Source: Xanthocytophaga agilis
GTDB taxonomy: Bacteria > Bacteroidota > Bacteroidia > Cytophagales > 172606-1
DNA: 64,000 nucleotides
Direction of reading: 5' to 3'
NCBI RefSeq assembly: GCF_030068605.1
Contig: NZ_JASJOU010000012.1
Location: 124,001-188,000 of the forward strand
How positions within the stretch are numbered: the first letter of the stretch is position 1; each line of letters starts with the position of its first letter. Below the pieces are notes generated by a model, which was not told where the DNA came from, ran no database searches, and saw only the letters and a program-made list of their open reading frames with translations. Shown here piece by piece: positions 17,570 to 26,469 of the stretch. A program made the translations under genes and the position numbers.

Positions 17570-18787
17570 ATGAATATTGCGGCCTTTATTTCTGCCAGGA
17601 TCAGACATACAGAAGGACAATCCTTTTCTGCTACCGTAGCAAAAATTGGAGTAGCCAGTGTTGCACTGGGACTAGCCGTAATGATTATCTCTTTTGCTAT
17701 ACTGGGAGGTTTTAAACGGGAAATCTATCAGAAGATTTTCAGCTTTGGGGGGCATCTGCAGGTATCCGAGTTTTCAATGAATCGATCCTACGAAGAGCCA
17801 CCCATTACAATCAATACAGACCTGTACAAAAATTATAAGAATATTCCAGAGGTTGCTCATATACAAGGTGTTACTCAAAAGGCTGCCCTTATAAAAACAG
17901 ATACTGAGGTGCAGGGGGTCGTCATGAAAGGAGTAGGATCTGACTTTGATCTACCTATGTTTGCTCCCAATCTGCGTGAAGGGAATTTTATACAATGGAA
18001 AGATACCAGTTTTTCCCGTGATATTGTGCTCAGCCATAAATTGGCCCGTCAGCTTAAACTGAAGATAAATGATGAAGTGCTGGTATATTTTATGCAAAAT
18101 CCTCCACGAGTGCGTAAACTCCGGGTAAGTGGTATTTATGAGACGGGAATGGAAGAATTTGATGATAATACTGTATTCTGTGATATAAATCTTCTGCGTC
18201 GTATTAATGACTGGAGCCGTGATCAGGTAAGTACCTATGAGATATTTCTGAAGGACTTTACTGATATGGAAACTGGTACCAAGAAAGTATTTGACAAGAT
18301 GGAGTACTCCATGAATCTGGTCAAAATCACTGATAAATACAATCAGATTTTTGAGTGGCTGCTTTTGTTAAACCGAAATGTTACTATCTTCCTTGCCTTA
18401 ATATTATTTGTGGCATGCTTTAACATGGTGGCAATTTTACTGATTTTAATTATGGAACGTACTCAAATGATAGGTTTATTGAAAGCTGTTGGAGCACGCA
18501 ACCTGAAAATTCAGGAGATTTTTTTATGGGGAGGATTACGGCTTATCGGTATGGGAATGCTATGGGGCAATCTGATAGGAATAGGCTTTTGTGCCCTTCA
18601 ATATTTTTTCAAAATCATACCCTTGGATCCGGAAACCTATTATATGAGCACTGTACCCATTCAGTGGGATTTTCCTTTGATTCTTTTGCTGAATGCTGTA
18701 GTACTGGTTTTGGTGCTGGGCATATTAGTTATCCCAACACTTGTCATTACCCGAATTAATCCTGTAAAAGCAATCCGGTTTGATTAG
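17570..18787 (+). CDS. LolC/LolE-like ABC transporter permease (FtsX/MacB fold)
   Basis: A 405-residue inner-membrane protein with one N-terminal helix (about residues 28-50, KIGVASVALGLAVMIISFAI), a periplasmic MacB-like core of about 220 residues, then three C-terminal helices. The cytosolic loop MERTQMIGLLKAVGARNLKIQ is typical of LolC/E permeases that release lipoproteins from the inner membrane. No ATPase (LolD) gene is next to it, so the partner must be encoded elsewhere. ATG at 17570. The next gene begins 12-24 bases after the stop and is probably co-transcribed. Confidence 0.88.
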   Translation: MNIAAFISARIRHTEGQSFSATVAKIGVASVALGLAVMIISFAILGGFKREIYQKIFSFGGHLQVSEFSMNRSYEEPPITINTDLYKNYKNIPEVAHIQGVTQKAALIKTDTEVQGVVMKGVGSDFDLPMFAPNLREGNFIQWKDTSFSRDIVLSHKLARQLKLKINDEVLVYFMQNPPRVRKLRVSGIYETGMEEFDDNTVFCDINLLRRINDWSRDQVSTYEIFLKDFTDMETGTKKVFDKMEYSMNLVKITDKYNQIFEWLLLLNRNVTIFLALILFVACFNMVAILLILIMERTQMIGLLKAVGARNLKIQEIFLWGGLRLIGMGMLWGNLIGIGFCALQYFFKIIPLDPETYYMSTVPIQWDFPLILLLNAVVLVLVLGILVIPTLVITRINPVKAIRFD

Positions 18788-18811
18788 TCTCTCAATCTGT
18801 TGAAAAAATGT

Positions 18812-19441
18812 ATGCAGCGAATACGTTGGTTTCTATGGGTCTTGTGCATGCCACTGTCTGTATCTGCTTATACAGATATGGTTGTAGGTAAAAGAGATAC
18901 CATGAAATTCATTAAAGTACATTTTTTGTATGGATCAAAGCCCAAAAAGGAATTTAAGTTCTTGGAAAAGAAATGGTTTGGAGGGATGCATGGTGGCCAT
19001 GTAAGTATAGAAACAGATAGCATAGTAACTGGATTTGGCCCTAAAGGAAAATTTCATGTTTTTGGGTACAAAAAGAACTTTCATAGTCATTTTTTCTCTC
19101 AGGGAATGCTGGAGTGGATGGATGATTCTGTTGGGATGAAATATGTATCTGTTACTATTCCTTTAACCTTGATACAATACCAAAAATTAGATTCTATCCA
19201 TAAAACTTATCAGAACTCACCACCTTATGATTACGCTTTTGTTGGAATGCGATGTGCTGCCGCTACCTATCATATCCTAAGCCAGTTGGATCTGGTGCCT
19301 GTTCGTGGCCATCATAGAATGGTAATCAACTATTTCTATCCCAAATTGCTTCGAAAACGCATTTTAAAGCTAGCTGTTGAAAAGAAGTATGCAATTCATC
19401 GGCAATCCGGAAGAATAACCCGTAAATGGGAAAAGGATTAA
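18812..19441 (+). CDS. exported protein, candidate permuted papain-fold (YiiX-like) hydrolase
   Basis: About 209 residues with a signal peptide (MQRIRWFLWVLCMPLSVSA). No exact family was recognised. The order of conserved-looking residues, GGHVSIETDSIVTGF near residue 55 followed by YDYAFVGMRCAAATYHIL near residue 140, resembles YiiX/YaeF-type circularly permuted NlpC/P60 enzymes, where a histidine precedes a cysteine. If right, it would be a periplasmic thiol hydrolase acting on peptides or lipids (inference). A TTG at 18800, closer to the upstream stop, is an alternative start. It is probably in an operon with the LolC/E-like permease gene. Confidence 0.65.
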   Translation: MQRIRWFLWVLCMPLSVSAYTDMVVGKRDTMKFIKVHFLYGSKPKKEFKFLEKKWFGGMHGGHVSIETDSIVTGFGPKGKFHVFGYKKNFHSHFFSQGMLEWMDDSVGMKYVSVTIPLTLIQYQKLDSIHKTYQNSPPYDYAFVGMRCAAATYHILSQLDLVPVRGHHRMVINYFYPKLLRKRILKLAVEKKYAIHRQSGRITRKWEKD

Positions 19442-19456
19442 TAGCTTAGTGTGGAT

Positions 19457-19924
19457 TTACTGTTTTTTCTGCATATATAGCTGATGTAGTTCTGTAAGAA
19501 GAGGTGAGAGGCTAGGAAGAGTATCAGACAATGTAAAATTAATTGTATACACTTTGTTGTTAAGTTGTACCTCCAGCCATTCATTGCCACCAACCTTACA
19601 ATCTGTGCAGGAAATATGATGAGACAATAAAGCTAATTGTTGTGTGTCGATCTTGTTTAGTAACTGATTCCAGATTACAGGATCTGTTTTCCAAGTGTAA
19701 GTAATAATCTTTTGTCCGTTGTTACTGATACGCTTTAGAGAAGATACCGATTGTTCAACAGACAGTTCTCCTGTGCAATATCCCATACATTCTGTGTAGC
19801 TTGTACCATTACGAATCACAATATTTGCCTGTTCACTATAAAACTGAACAGAAGTATCATGGTCTTTTTCACAGGCACCAAAGAGAGGAAGGACAAGGAG
19901 CCATTCTACATGCCATTTTCTCAT
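19457..19924 (-). CDS. small cysteine-rich lipoprotein of unknown function
   Basis: A 155-residue protein with a lipoprotein signal (RKWHVEWLLVLPLFGACEK, cleavage before the Cys). The mature part has four more cysteines in two pairs, ECMGYC and SCTDC, which suggests two disulfides or a metal site. Two-thirds of the sequence reads as beta strands (TITYTWK, EWLEVQLNNKVYTINF). No family recognised. It converges with the papain-like gene with only 15 bases between stops and stands divergent from the DUF1460 gene. Confidence 0.7.
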   Translation of the reverse strand: MRKWHVEWLLVLPLFGACEKDHDTSVQFYSEQANIVIRNGTSYTECMGYCTGELSVEQSVSSLKRISNNGQKIITYTWKTDPVIWNQLLNKIDTQQLALLSHHISCTDCKVGGNEWLEVQLNNKVYTINFTLSDTLPSLSPLLTELHQLYMQKKQ

Positions 19925-20040
19925 ACAACTTGGGGATTATTTACAGGAATAAGACACATTAAATATAGAAATGGTTGCAGTCTATAGAACATTATACTAG
20001 AAATACTACTTTTAGAGATTCGATCAACGATCTATATTTT

Positions 20041-20895
20041 ATGTTAAAGACTATTTATGCCTATATACTCCTGGCTTTTTCTTTTGTCTCTGTATCATTA
20101 AACGCACAAACTACAGTTATTGTACAAGAGACTGATCAAAAAACTATAACAGAAATTGTTTCCCATCGTGACTCCTTAATTACCAAGGATCTTCCAATAC
20201 GTATGGTTGCCATTGGTAAAATGCTGATAGGTAAACCATATGTTGCGAAGACACTGGAAACAGGTAAGGAAGAACAGTTGGTCGTGAATCTGCGGGGCTT
20301 TGATTGTACAACTTTTCTAGAAACAACACTGACACTAGCAAAACTTGTACAAATGGACAACCAGGATTTTACAGCCTATTGCCAGACATTAACAACTATC
20401 CGGTATCGTGGTGGGGAATCTGGAAAGTATACTAACCGGTTACACTATCTCACAGAATGGTTATCAGAAAAACAGAGAAGGGGGGAAATGGAGGACATTA
20501 CGCAAAAACTGGGTGGTGTTCCCTATGAGAAGAAGATTGATTTTATGACAACTCATCCACAAGCTTATGTACAGCTAGCAGATAAACAAAACCTCGAAGC
20601 TCTTCAAGTCGTAGAAAGAAATCTGAATACACAAAAGCATTATTACATTCCAAAAGCATCCGTTGGGAAGATCGAATCTCAATTGCAGGATGGAGATATT
20701 ATTGCCTTTACTACTAATATCAAAGGTTTGGATGTAGTGCATGTAGGCTTAGCCATTCGCAAAGGAAACCATGCTTATTTGCTGCATGCTTCGTCAGACC
20801 AGAAAAAAGTGGCTATAAGTACAGTACCAGTAGGGCAATATATTCTGAAAAATGCTGGGCAGAGTGGGATTATAGTTGCAAGACCACGACAGTGA
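20041..20895 (+). CDS. DUF1460 family N-acetylmuramoyl-L-alanine amidase-like lipid/peptidoglycan hydrolase
   Basis: A 284-residue exported enzyme of the DUF1460 family (NlpC/P60-like fold), whose studied relatives cleave the amide between MurNAc and L-alanine. The catalytic cysteine is in NLRGFDCTTFLETTLTLAKL; the histidine is in DVVHVGLAI. A signal peptide (LKTIYAYILLAFSFVSVSLNAQ) follows an ATG at 20041; the frame extends upstream to 19975, but the extension would mask the signal peptide. Together with the NamZ-like gene 3 kb away this gives two wall-recycling enzymes in the region. Confidence 0.85.
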   Translation: MLKTIYAYILLAFSFVSVSLNAQTTVIVQETDQKTITEIVSHRDSLITKDLPIRMVAIGKMLIGKPYVAKTLETGKEEQLVVNLRGFDCTTFLETTLTLAKLVQMDNQDFTAYCQTLTTIRYRGGESGKYTNRLHYLTEWLSEKQRRGEMEDITQKLGGVPYEKKIDFMTTHPQAYVQLADKQNLEALQVVERNLNTQKHYYIPKASVGKIESQLQDGDIIAFTTNIKGLDVVHVGLAIRKGNHAYLLHASSDQKKVAISTVPVGQYILKNAGQSGIIVARPRQ

Positions 20896-21012
20896 TGATT
20901 TCCCGAAATCAAGGCAATACACGAAAGTTATTGTCGTTTAAAAAAGATACTATTTTATCTGTTATCCAAGTTGCATTTTATAAAAGAAGAAAATAGTGGG
21001 TCCTCTGTAAAA

Positions 21013-21029
21013 TAAGAGGTTGTCTAAAT
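21013..21029 (+). repeat. 17-bp dispersed repeat, copy 1
   Basis: TAAGAGGTTGTCTAAAT, identical to 24994-25010; the 11-base core AGAGGTTGTCT recurs at 50606-50616. It lies in the leader of the next gene. It resembles insertion-sequence end fragments, but no transposase is nearby. Confidence 0.55.
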
Positions 21030-21056
21030 TAGTATTAAATAAGCGAACCTAAAAAT

Positions 21057-23171
21057 ATGCGAAAAATAGTTTTATTCTGTAGTGTTGCCTTTTTCTCCTG
21101 CCTTCTTTCCATGGCCCAGGTGGTTAACCCTGCCAATAAGAAGTTTAATGTTTATAAAATTGATATCAATCCTAATGCTACCAAAGAAGGAATCCGAGGT
21201 ATTGCGGTGTTATTTAGTTGTGAGTTTCTGATTTCAGATGCTGAGTACAATGGTATGAAAGATAAGCAGGGCAAAGTACGTATGACATTCTATGCTGGTA
21301 TTCGTGACGCCAGCAATGAGCCTGTTTATCAAGCGTATGATTTTCCGGGTTATAAGAAATCCAGTAACTATGTTGGTGTCCACTTTGCTGATGAAACTGT
21401 GCTAATGCCTCAAAACAAAGCACAGGGCTTACGAAATACAGGAATTGAGTTATTTATCCCATTTACGAGTACGGCATTGCCCGAAGGAGCAAGCAATATA
21501 ACCTTCGCATTGAATGCCTATAATGAAAAAGCAGGGCGTTTTGAAAATATTCATACTCAGAAGGTGGCTATTACCAAGCCTGCTACCTATGCAGTTACAT
21601 TACAGCCGCAGCAAATTGCCGTAATAGATAAAGCAGGAAAGCGTTACGAGGTTAGGCAGTTGGAACAAGACATCTTTGCACTGCCAGGGTCTAAAAAGGA
21701 AGCAAAAGATATTACCGCCTTTGCCAATGTGGATCTGAAAGACGAATTGCAGTTTACTTACTGTGAAGGAGACGTTATTCGGTTAAAACTTCAGAAAAGT
21801 ATTGAGACCGGACTGATCCGATTAAATAAAACGCGGGTATTGCGTACTAAAGATGGCAAGCCGCTTCCATCCTTTGATAATGTAGCTGGAATAACCGGAG
21901 AATGGACTTTTGATACTAAAGCTGTTAAGACTACCTCTCTGAAAAACAATGGAGTAGAAATAGTGTTGGGCATTGAAAAATATAAAATTCCTGCGGTACA
22001 GCTATCTGCTTTCAAAGTTAATCCTTTTTCCACCCATGAAGGAGTGACCGGTACCAGTATAACATTTGACTATAAAGCAACTGTGGGAAGTAGCCTGCCT
22101 CCATTAACTGCCTGGTTGACCTATCAGCCCAGAAATACAGAAGAGATTGTAAATATCCGTAATGGCAAAGTAATTAGTGGACAGGCAAAGCTTGATTCAA
22201 CCGGATTGCTTACCTTGAGCAAGTCATCTACAGGTGGAAAGATGGAGGTATTTTATCCTGCCTATCAGATTTTATTACAGGATCCTAATGTCCGCCAGCA
22301 GCCTGCCAAACAATTTTCATTACAAATTCACCTGGCCAACAACCCATACGTTATAGCCCGTAAGGAGGCCAAAACAGATCTGACCATACAAACAGTACGG
22401 GAAGCAGTATTACCTACTTTGTTAAAGTTGAAAGATACGTTAGTTGGTGGAGTCAATGGCGTTACTCTTTCACTTCCCTATACACTTCCCAAACTCTATT
22501 TCGATACCCGAGAACAGAAAGTCCTGGAAATTATAGATGGAGGTAAAGAAAATAAAGTAGCAGAACTGTTTCGGAAAATAACTGTACTAAATGAGGATGT
22601 AAAACGAATCAATCCCAATGCAAAAACTGCTGTAACTTATCAGATCAGTAAACCACAAAGTGCAATCAAAGTTTTCTTGCCGTACACGTCGTTGAATAAA
22701 GTGGAAGAGAAGCCATTGCCTTTTCGTATCTCCCTGAATATTACAGATGGTACTAACAAAGTAACTGCAGGTGAGAGTATCGCGTCCATTCAGTATCAGG
22801 TTGATCGTAGTAAGCTGCGATTTGTATCAGTAGGGATTGCCAATATAAAGTTAAAAGAAGCAAATACAGGTGATATTGCCTGGCGTATCCGGTCCAAGGA
22901 CAAAATTCTATATGAATCAAAATTAATTCCTGCTGATAAGTTGATAGAGAATCTATACACAGATGCCTTCTACATACATGAAGATGACAAACTGATGGTG
23001 GAAATGTTAAAAGGAAAGAATGCTGAGAATCTCAAGGTGGCTGTTAGTTGGGAAAAACCAGTAAAAAGTCTGACTTCTGGTGAGCAAATTACTCTGGAGC
23101 CTTCCAAACTGCCTAACAATACAGATGATGGCGACACAAAGAGTTTAACGATAACATACACAGCTCAATAG
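21057..23171 (+). CDS. large exported protein of unknown function
   Basis: A 704-residue protein with a clear signal peptide (RKIVLFCSVAFFSCLLSMAQ). No known domain recognised. It reads as a chain of beta-sandwich units. The start INPNATKEGIRGIAVLFSCEF resembles VNPFSTHEGVTGTSITFDY near residue 323, suggesting an internal duplication. It has no lipobox and no sorting-type C-terminus, so it is probably periplasmic. ATG start at 21057; a strong terminator follows, so it is a single-gene unit. Confidence 0.75.
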   Translation: MRKIVLFCSVAFFSCLLSMAQVVNPANKKFNVYKIDINPNATKEGIRGIAVLFSCEFLISDAEYNGMKDKQGKVRMTFYAGIRDASNEPVYQAYDFPGYKKSSNYVGVHFADETVLMPQNKAQGLRNTGIELFIPFTSTALPEGASNITFALNAYNEKAGRFENIHTQKVAITKPATYAVTLQPQQIAVIDKAGKRYEVRQLEQDIFALPGSKKEAKDITAFANVDLKDELQFTYCEGDVIRLKLQKSIETGLIRLNKTRVLRTKDGKPLPSFDNVAGITGEWTFDTKAVKTTSLKNNGVEIVLGIEKYKIPAVQLSAFKVNPFSTHEGVTGTSITFDYKATVGSSLPPLTAWLTYQPRNTEEIVNIRNGKVISGQAKLDSTGLLTLSKSSTGGKMEVFYPAYQILLQDPNVRQQPAKQFSLQIHLANNPYVIARKEAKTDLTIQTVREAVLPTLLKLKDTLVGGVNGVTLSLPYTLPKLYFDTREQKVLEIIDGGKENKVAELFRKITVLNEDVKRINPNAKTAVTYQISKPQSAIKVFLPYTSLNKVEEKPLPFRISLNITDGTNKVTAGESIASIQYQVDRSKLRFVSVGIANIKLKEANTGDIAWRIRSKDKILYESKLIPADKLIENLYTDAFYIHEDDKLMVEMLKGKNAENLKVAVSWEKPVKSLTSGEQITLEPSKLPNNTDDGDTKSLTITYTAQ

Positions 23172-23177
23172 AGTAAC

Positions 23178-23214
23178 AAAAAAGCCTCTTACTTTCAGAG
23201 TAAGGGGCTTTTTT
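23178..23214. terminator. bidirectional intrinsic terminator
   Basis: Sixteen-base inverted repeat (23178-23193 with 23199-23214) AAAAAAGCCTCTTACT with a 5-base loop and T6 tail. It separates the unknown exported gene from the converging DUF4097 operon. Confidence 0.9.
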
Positions 23215-23235
23215 ATGAGTAAATGTTGTTATGTT

Positions 23236-23973
23236 TTATTTCTTTCGGAGATAAATATTTCCACTGATAGTTTTTAGCACAAGCTTTTCTCCACCATTGT
23301 TTAACTTCAGATCCCGGTCATATTGACCTCCTACACGACTGAGTTCTCCATTTTTTGCTTGAGGAGACTCCAATGCAAGATTTGTGTATACATCACCTGT
23401 AATGGTATGAAGACTAAAATCACATTTTGTAGTTGCTGCGGTCTTTAAATCTATTTTTCCACTGATAGTTTCCAGTCGGTATTTTCCTTTCAGATAGTCT
23501 ACCAATACATTTCCACTGATTGTTTTAACCAATAAAGCTGCTTGTTCAGGAATATAGATATCATAATCGATTATAATAAACACCTGTGGCCCCGAAGATA
23601 TGTAGACTTTATTTTCATCATCCCAGAATCTATTGTCTCCATAATAATTTCCTCTACTATCACTTTGTACGTTTGTAGGGACCGTAGAAATAAGTTTCAG
23701 ATCTTTAATGTTTCCTTTTATCTCAATCTGAGAATCTTTTGTAGTAGAGGACTCCAATACAAAATTGTCATTATTCGCATTATTGTTAATGTTGACAGAT
23801 ACCATGATGCCAATTTCATTTTTATCCCATGTTTTTATATGAATGTCTGAGGCATACTTAAGATTCAGATATATCTCTTTCCCATTCGTATAAGGAAACG
23901 TTTTTTCTACTTTCTTCTGAGCTGCCAGAGGAAGTGAACAGATAAGAAATAACAGGTAGAAGATTGTTTTCAT
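23236..23973 (-). CDS. DUF4097-type beta-helix envelope protein (second copy)
   Basis: A 245-residue exported protein with signal peptide (KTIFYLLFLICSLPLAAQ). The mature part repeats short strands with the pattern hhhKTISGNhhh: VKTISGNVLVDYLKG, LETISGKIDLKT, LHTITGDVYTNL, LKTISGNIYLRKK. These are the right-handed beta-helix repeats of DUF4097/DUF2807 proteins. It is last in the ECF sigma operon, 106 bases after its paralogue, and both end in (Y/F)LRKK. Function is not established; such proteins usually lie next to anti-sigma genes. Confidence 0.8.
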   Translation of the reverse strand: MKTIFYLLFLICSLPLAAQKKVEKTFPYTNGKEIYLNLKYASDIHIKTWDKNEIGIMVSVNINNNANNDNFVLESSTTKDSQIEIKGNIKDLKLISTVPTNVQSDSRGNYYGDNRFWDDENKVYISSGPQVFIIIDYDIYIPEQAALLVKTISGNVLVDYLKGKYRLETISGKIDLKTAATTKCDFSLHTITGDVYTNLALESPQAKNGELSRVGGQYDRDLKLNNGGEKLVLKTISGNIYLRKK

Positions 23974-24079
23974 AGATAGAGCGAATGTATACGACCAGAC
24001 AGAGATGTGGTGTGCTTAACTGTCTGGTTGTATGGATTATATAAGTGATAAAGATATCTTCCTGGATGGTGATAATCTG

Positions 24080-24859
24080 TTATTTCTTTTTGCGCAGAAA
24101 TACATTCTTGTAAGGAGACTCCAGATGTACTTCTACACCACCGCCATTGATTGAACCTGTTACAGTATGGCTGCTGATCTTTTCCAAATCGTCTTCTGAT
24201 GAGGAGGGAGAGGATGATTTTACATCAAAATCTGTATAAATATCGCCATAACTTGATTCCATGCGCAGATTAGCTTTTGTATCAGAAGGGAGAGTTACAT
24301 CCAGGTTATTGTAAGTAGCCACAATAGATATCGGTTTATCCTGATTGATCTTATCAAAAACGGCTTTGACTTTACCATATGTGGCATTTAACACAACAGG
24401 TCCGGTCACATTAGCCATTGCGACAGATGCGTATTCACTTTTAATCTCCAACTCGGATTTAAAGTTGCTAACTGTAATGTCTTTTGCAGACCATCCGGAT
24501 GACTGTATGATCACATTCATCTTTTCAGGAATAAGAATTTTTACGTTATGATTTTTATTGGAAACACCTCTAACTACTACAGTGCCATTACTTTCCTGTA
24601 TGTTCAGGCAATATCCATTGGTATTATCACTGATACCATCTCCGGAAATAAGTTTCAGCCCCTCTGTTCCTTCTTCATTTGTAAAACACTTGGTTCCTGT
24701 AACAATAATGTCTTTCCCTGTATGTCCTTCGACTGTAATATGTCCATGAATAGTTCCAATTTTAACTTTGTTGGCTGATTTTACTTCAAATTTAAAATCC
24801 TGTGCATAGCTAAGGACGGGAGCAGCAAGGAGAGTAAGGATAATGATAAACTTTTTCAT
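24080..24859 (-). CDS. DUF4097-type beta-helix envelope protein (first copy)
   Basis: About 259 residues, exported (KKFIIILTLLAAPVLSYAQD). Strand repeats such as GTIHGHITVEGHTGKDIIV, SELEIKSEYASVAMANV, VNLNATYGKVKA-like segments and MESSYGDIYTDFDV fit DUF4097. The frame extends upstream to 24958, but that would bury the signal peptide, so the ATG at 24859 is preferred. It shares the C-terminal FLRKKK ending and the gene order with the second copy. The gene begins 146 bases after the anti-sigma stop. Confidence 0.8.
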   Translation of the reverse strand: MKKFIIILTLLAAPVLSYAQDFKFEVKSANKVKIGTIHGHITVEGHTGKDIIVTGTKCFTNEEGTEGLKLISGDGISDNTNGYCLNIQESNGTVVVRGVSNKNHNVKILIPEKMNVIIQSSGWSAKDITVSNFKSELEIKSEYASVAMANVTGPVVLNATYGKVKAVFDKINQDKPISIVATYNNLDVTLPSDTKANLRMESSYGDIYTDFDVKSSSPSSSEDDLEKISSHTVTGSINGGGVEVHLESPYKNVFLRKKK

Positions 24860-24993
24860 AGTTGTTTGATCTTGTTTAGTCGATAATGGAATAGTTAATA
24901 GAGTCATTTTGATAATAATGAATAAGTAGTGATTGGATAATAATCTATTGGCCTGCATAAAAAATGCAGGTTTACTTCTAAGAACTTACTTTC

Positions 24994-25010
24994 TAAGAGG
25001 TTGTCTAAAT
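24994..25010 (+). repeat. 17-bp dispersed repeat, copy 2
   Basis: Identical to 21013-21029 and in the same orientation. It overlaps the stop codon (25005-25007, minus strand) of the anti-sigma gene. Confidence 0.55.
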
Positions 25011-25763
25011 AGACTGAAGTTCTTTGCGTATACTCTCCTTAATGTTTTGTGGAATAGGTTCTTTTTTCAGAAAATCTTCGATGGCTGGTTTTGCTTTTTT
25101 ATCTTTCATGGCAATCATGATGTTGATCAGAGCAATCTTTACAGAAGGATCTTCCTGTTTTTTAATAGATTCAATCAGTGCAGTTCGTGCTTTGGAAACA
25201 TCTTTGAATGTAAATAAGGCATTGGCTGCTGCCAGACGGACATTGGAATTTTCATCTGTATTAAGGGTTTCAATCAAAGCGTCAATTACTTCCGGACTTT
25301 TTTCTTTCATGTCATACACATAGTTCACTCCCTTGATGCGTTCACTGGCGGATGTTTGCTTAAGTTGTGATACTACAACTGTTTCCCGAAGTTTCTTCAT
25401 CTCATTCTGCAAATCTGAAAGCTGTGGCTGACCGGATGGATTTTGTTTGCCACTGTAGAATCCTATCACAAACAATGTCACTCCAGCTGCAATACCTGCT
25501 GCCCATTGCCAATAGGCCATTCGTGGTTTAAGAGCAAGGACACGTGCTTCAGTTTGTATTTTGCGAGATAATTGAGCATCAAAATCTTCGCTTAGTTCCT
25601 CTTCCTTTTTCCATTCAGAAAACAAGCTAAATTGATCTTTGTATATAGCCAGATGTGCAGGAATATCTTTTGTTGTTGTGAAATACTCTTTTAACCTGCG
25701 TTCTTCGGCGATAGTAGTTTCGCCTTCCCAGTATTTCTCCAGTAGTGCTTCAATAACTTCCAT
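25005..25763 (-). CDS. anti-sigma factor-like membrane protein with HEAT repeats
   Basis: A 252-residue protein with three parts. Residues 1-80 are an anti-sigma-like helical start (EALLEKYWEGETTIAEERRLKEY). One membrane helix follows near residue 85 (WQWAAGIAAGVTLFVIGFY). The periplasmic part then has about three HEAT-like repeats (SNVRLAAANALFTFKD, DPSVKIALINIMIAMKDKKA). The gene overlaps the upstream ECF sigma gene by 14 bases, so the two are translationally coupled. It is inferred to hold the sigma factor at the membrane until an envelope signal acts on the HEAT domain. Confidence 0.8.
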   Translation of the reverse strand: MEVIEALLEKYWEGETTIAEERRLKEYFTTTKDIPAHLAIYKDQFSLFSEWKKEEELSEDFDAQLSRKIQTEARVLALKPRMAYWQWAAGIAAGVTLFVIGFYSGKQNPSGQPQLSDLQNEMKKLRETVVVSQLKQTSASERIKGVNYVYDMKEKSPEVIDALIETLNTDENSNVRLAAANALFTFKDVSKARTALIESIKKQEDPSVKIALINIMIAMKDKKAKPAIEDFLKKEPIPQNIKESIRKELQSI

Positions 25764-26271
25764 GTATGTTCAATTGTATTAAGGTTTCTCGAAGTTTTTT
25801 TCGGGCGCGACACAGATTTACACGTACGTAGGCTTCATCTCGCTGAATAATTTCTGCAATTTCACTGAGTTCATATTCTTCAATATCTCTCAGCTGTAGT
25901 ACAATGCGTTGTGTTGCTGGCAATTGTTCAATGATTTTCTCAATCAGTTTTTTGGTATCCTGAAGCTCAAATTTCTTGTCAGGCAATAGGGTAGAGGGCA
26001 TGGTAACTACATGGTCACTGTGATCCTCAATGGACGAGAAATAATTCTTCTTGGATCGTAGCTTTCCCAGACACATATTTTTAGTGATCTGCATAGCCAG
26101 TGCTTCCACACTGTTATATGTGTCAAGTCGTTCGCGGATGTCCCACAATCGCATAAAAACATCCTGAACAATATCTTCCGCATCTGCCGAACTGCCCATG
26201 AATCGTTTGGCGAAACGGAAGAGTTTGTTTTTACTGGGAAGAACGCTCTGTTTGAAGTTTAGTAAGTCCAT
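25750..26271 (-). CDS. ECF-type RNA polymerase sigma factor
   Basis: A 173-residue sigma-70 family protein with region 2 (MGSSADAEDIVQDVFMRLWD) and region 4 (LPATQRIVLQLRDIEEYELS, then RVNLCRARKKLRE) and nothing between them beyond a linker, which is the ECF architecture. It heads the operon sigma, anti-sigma, DUF4097, DUF4097. Autoregulation is usual for such operons; no promoter motif could be assigned with confidence. The ATG start is at 26271. Confidence 0.92.
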   Translation of the reverse strand: MDLLNFKQSVLPSKNKLFRFAKRFMGSSADAEDIVQDVFMRLWDIRERLDTYNSVEALAMQITKNMCLGKLRSKKNYFSSIEDHSDHVVTMPSTLLPDKKFELQDTKKLIEKIIEQLPATQRIVLQLRDIEEYELSEIAEIIQRDEAYVRVNLCRARKKLRETLIQLNIHGSY

Positions 26272-26340
26272 TTATATTGCCTTTCATAGTGTATGATACA
26301 AAATCAGATTGTTTGTTACAGGTAAAGTGAAAAAAATAAT

Positions 26341-26384
26341 AAGAAGTTATATGTGAGCAGTTTGTAGCTCATATATAACTTCTT
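26341..26384. terminator. long stem-loop upstream of the ECF sigma gene
   Basis: Eighteen-base arms (26341-26358 with 26367-26384, one G-T pair) around AAGAAGTTATATGTGAGC with an 8-base loop. Read on the minus strand it is followed by ATTATTTTTTC. It may be a second terminator for the upstream lipoprotein transcript or a leader element of the sigma operon. Confidence 0.65.
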
Positions 26385-26416
26385 ATGTAGAGGTATAGAA
26401 GGGGTTAAAATAAAAA

Positions 26417-26445
26417 ATCCATCCAACATAAAATGTTGGACGGAT
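26417..26445 (-). terminator. intrinsic terminator of the lipoprotein gene at 26470
   Basis: ATCC-ATCCAACAT pairs with ATGTTGGA-CGGAT across a 3-base loop; on the minus strand it ends in TTTTTTATTTTA. Confidence 0.85.
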
Positions 26446-26469
26446 AAAAGATAAACGATCAGTTATGTT

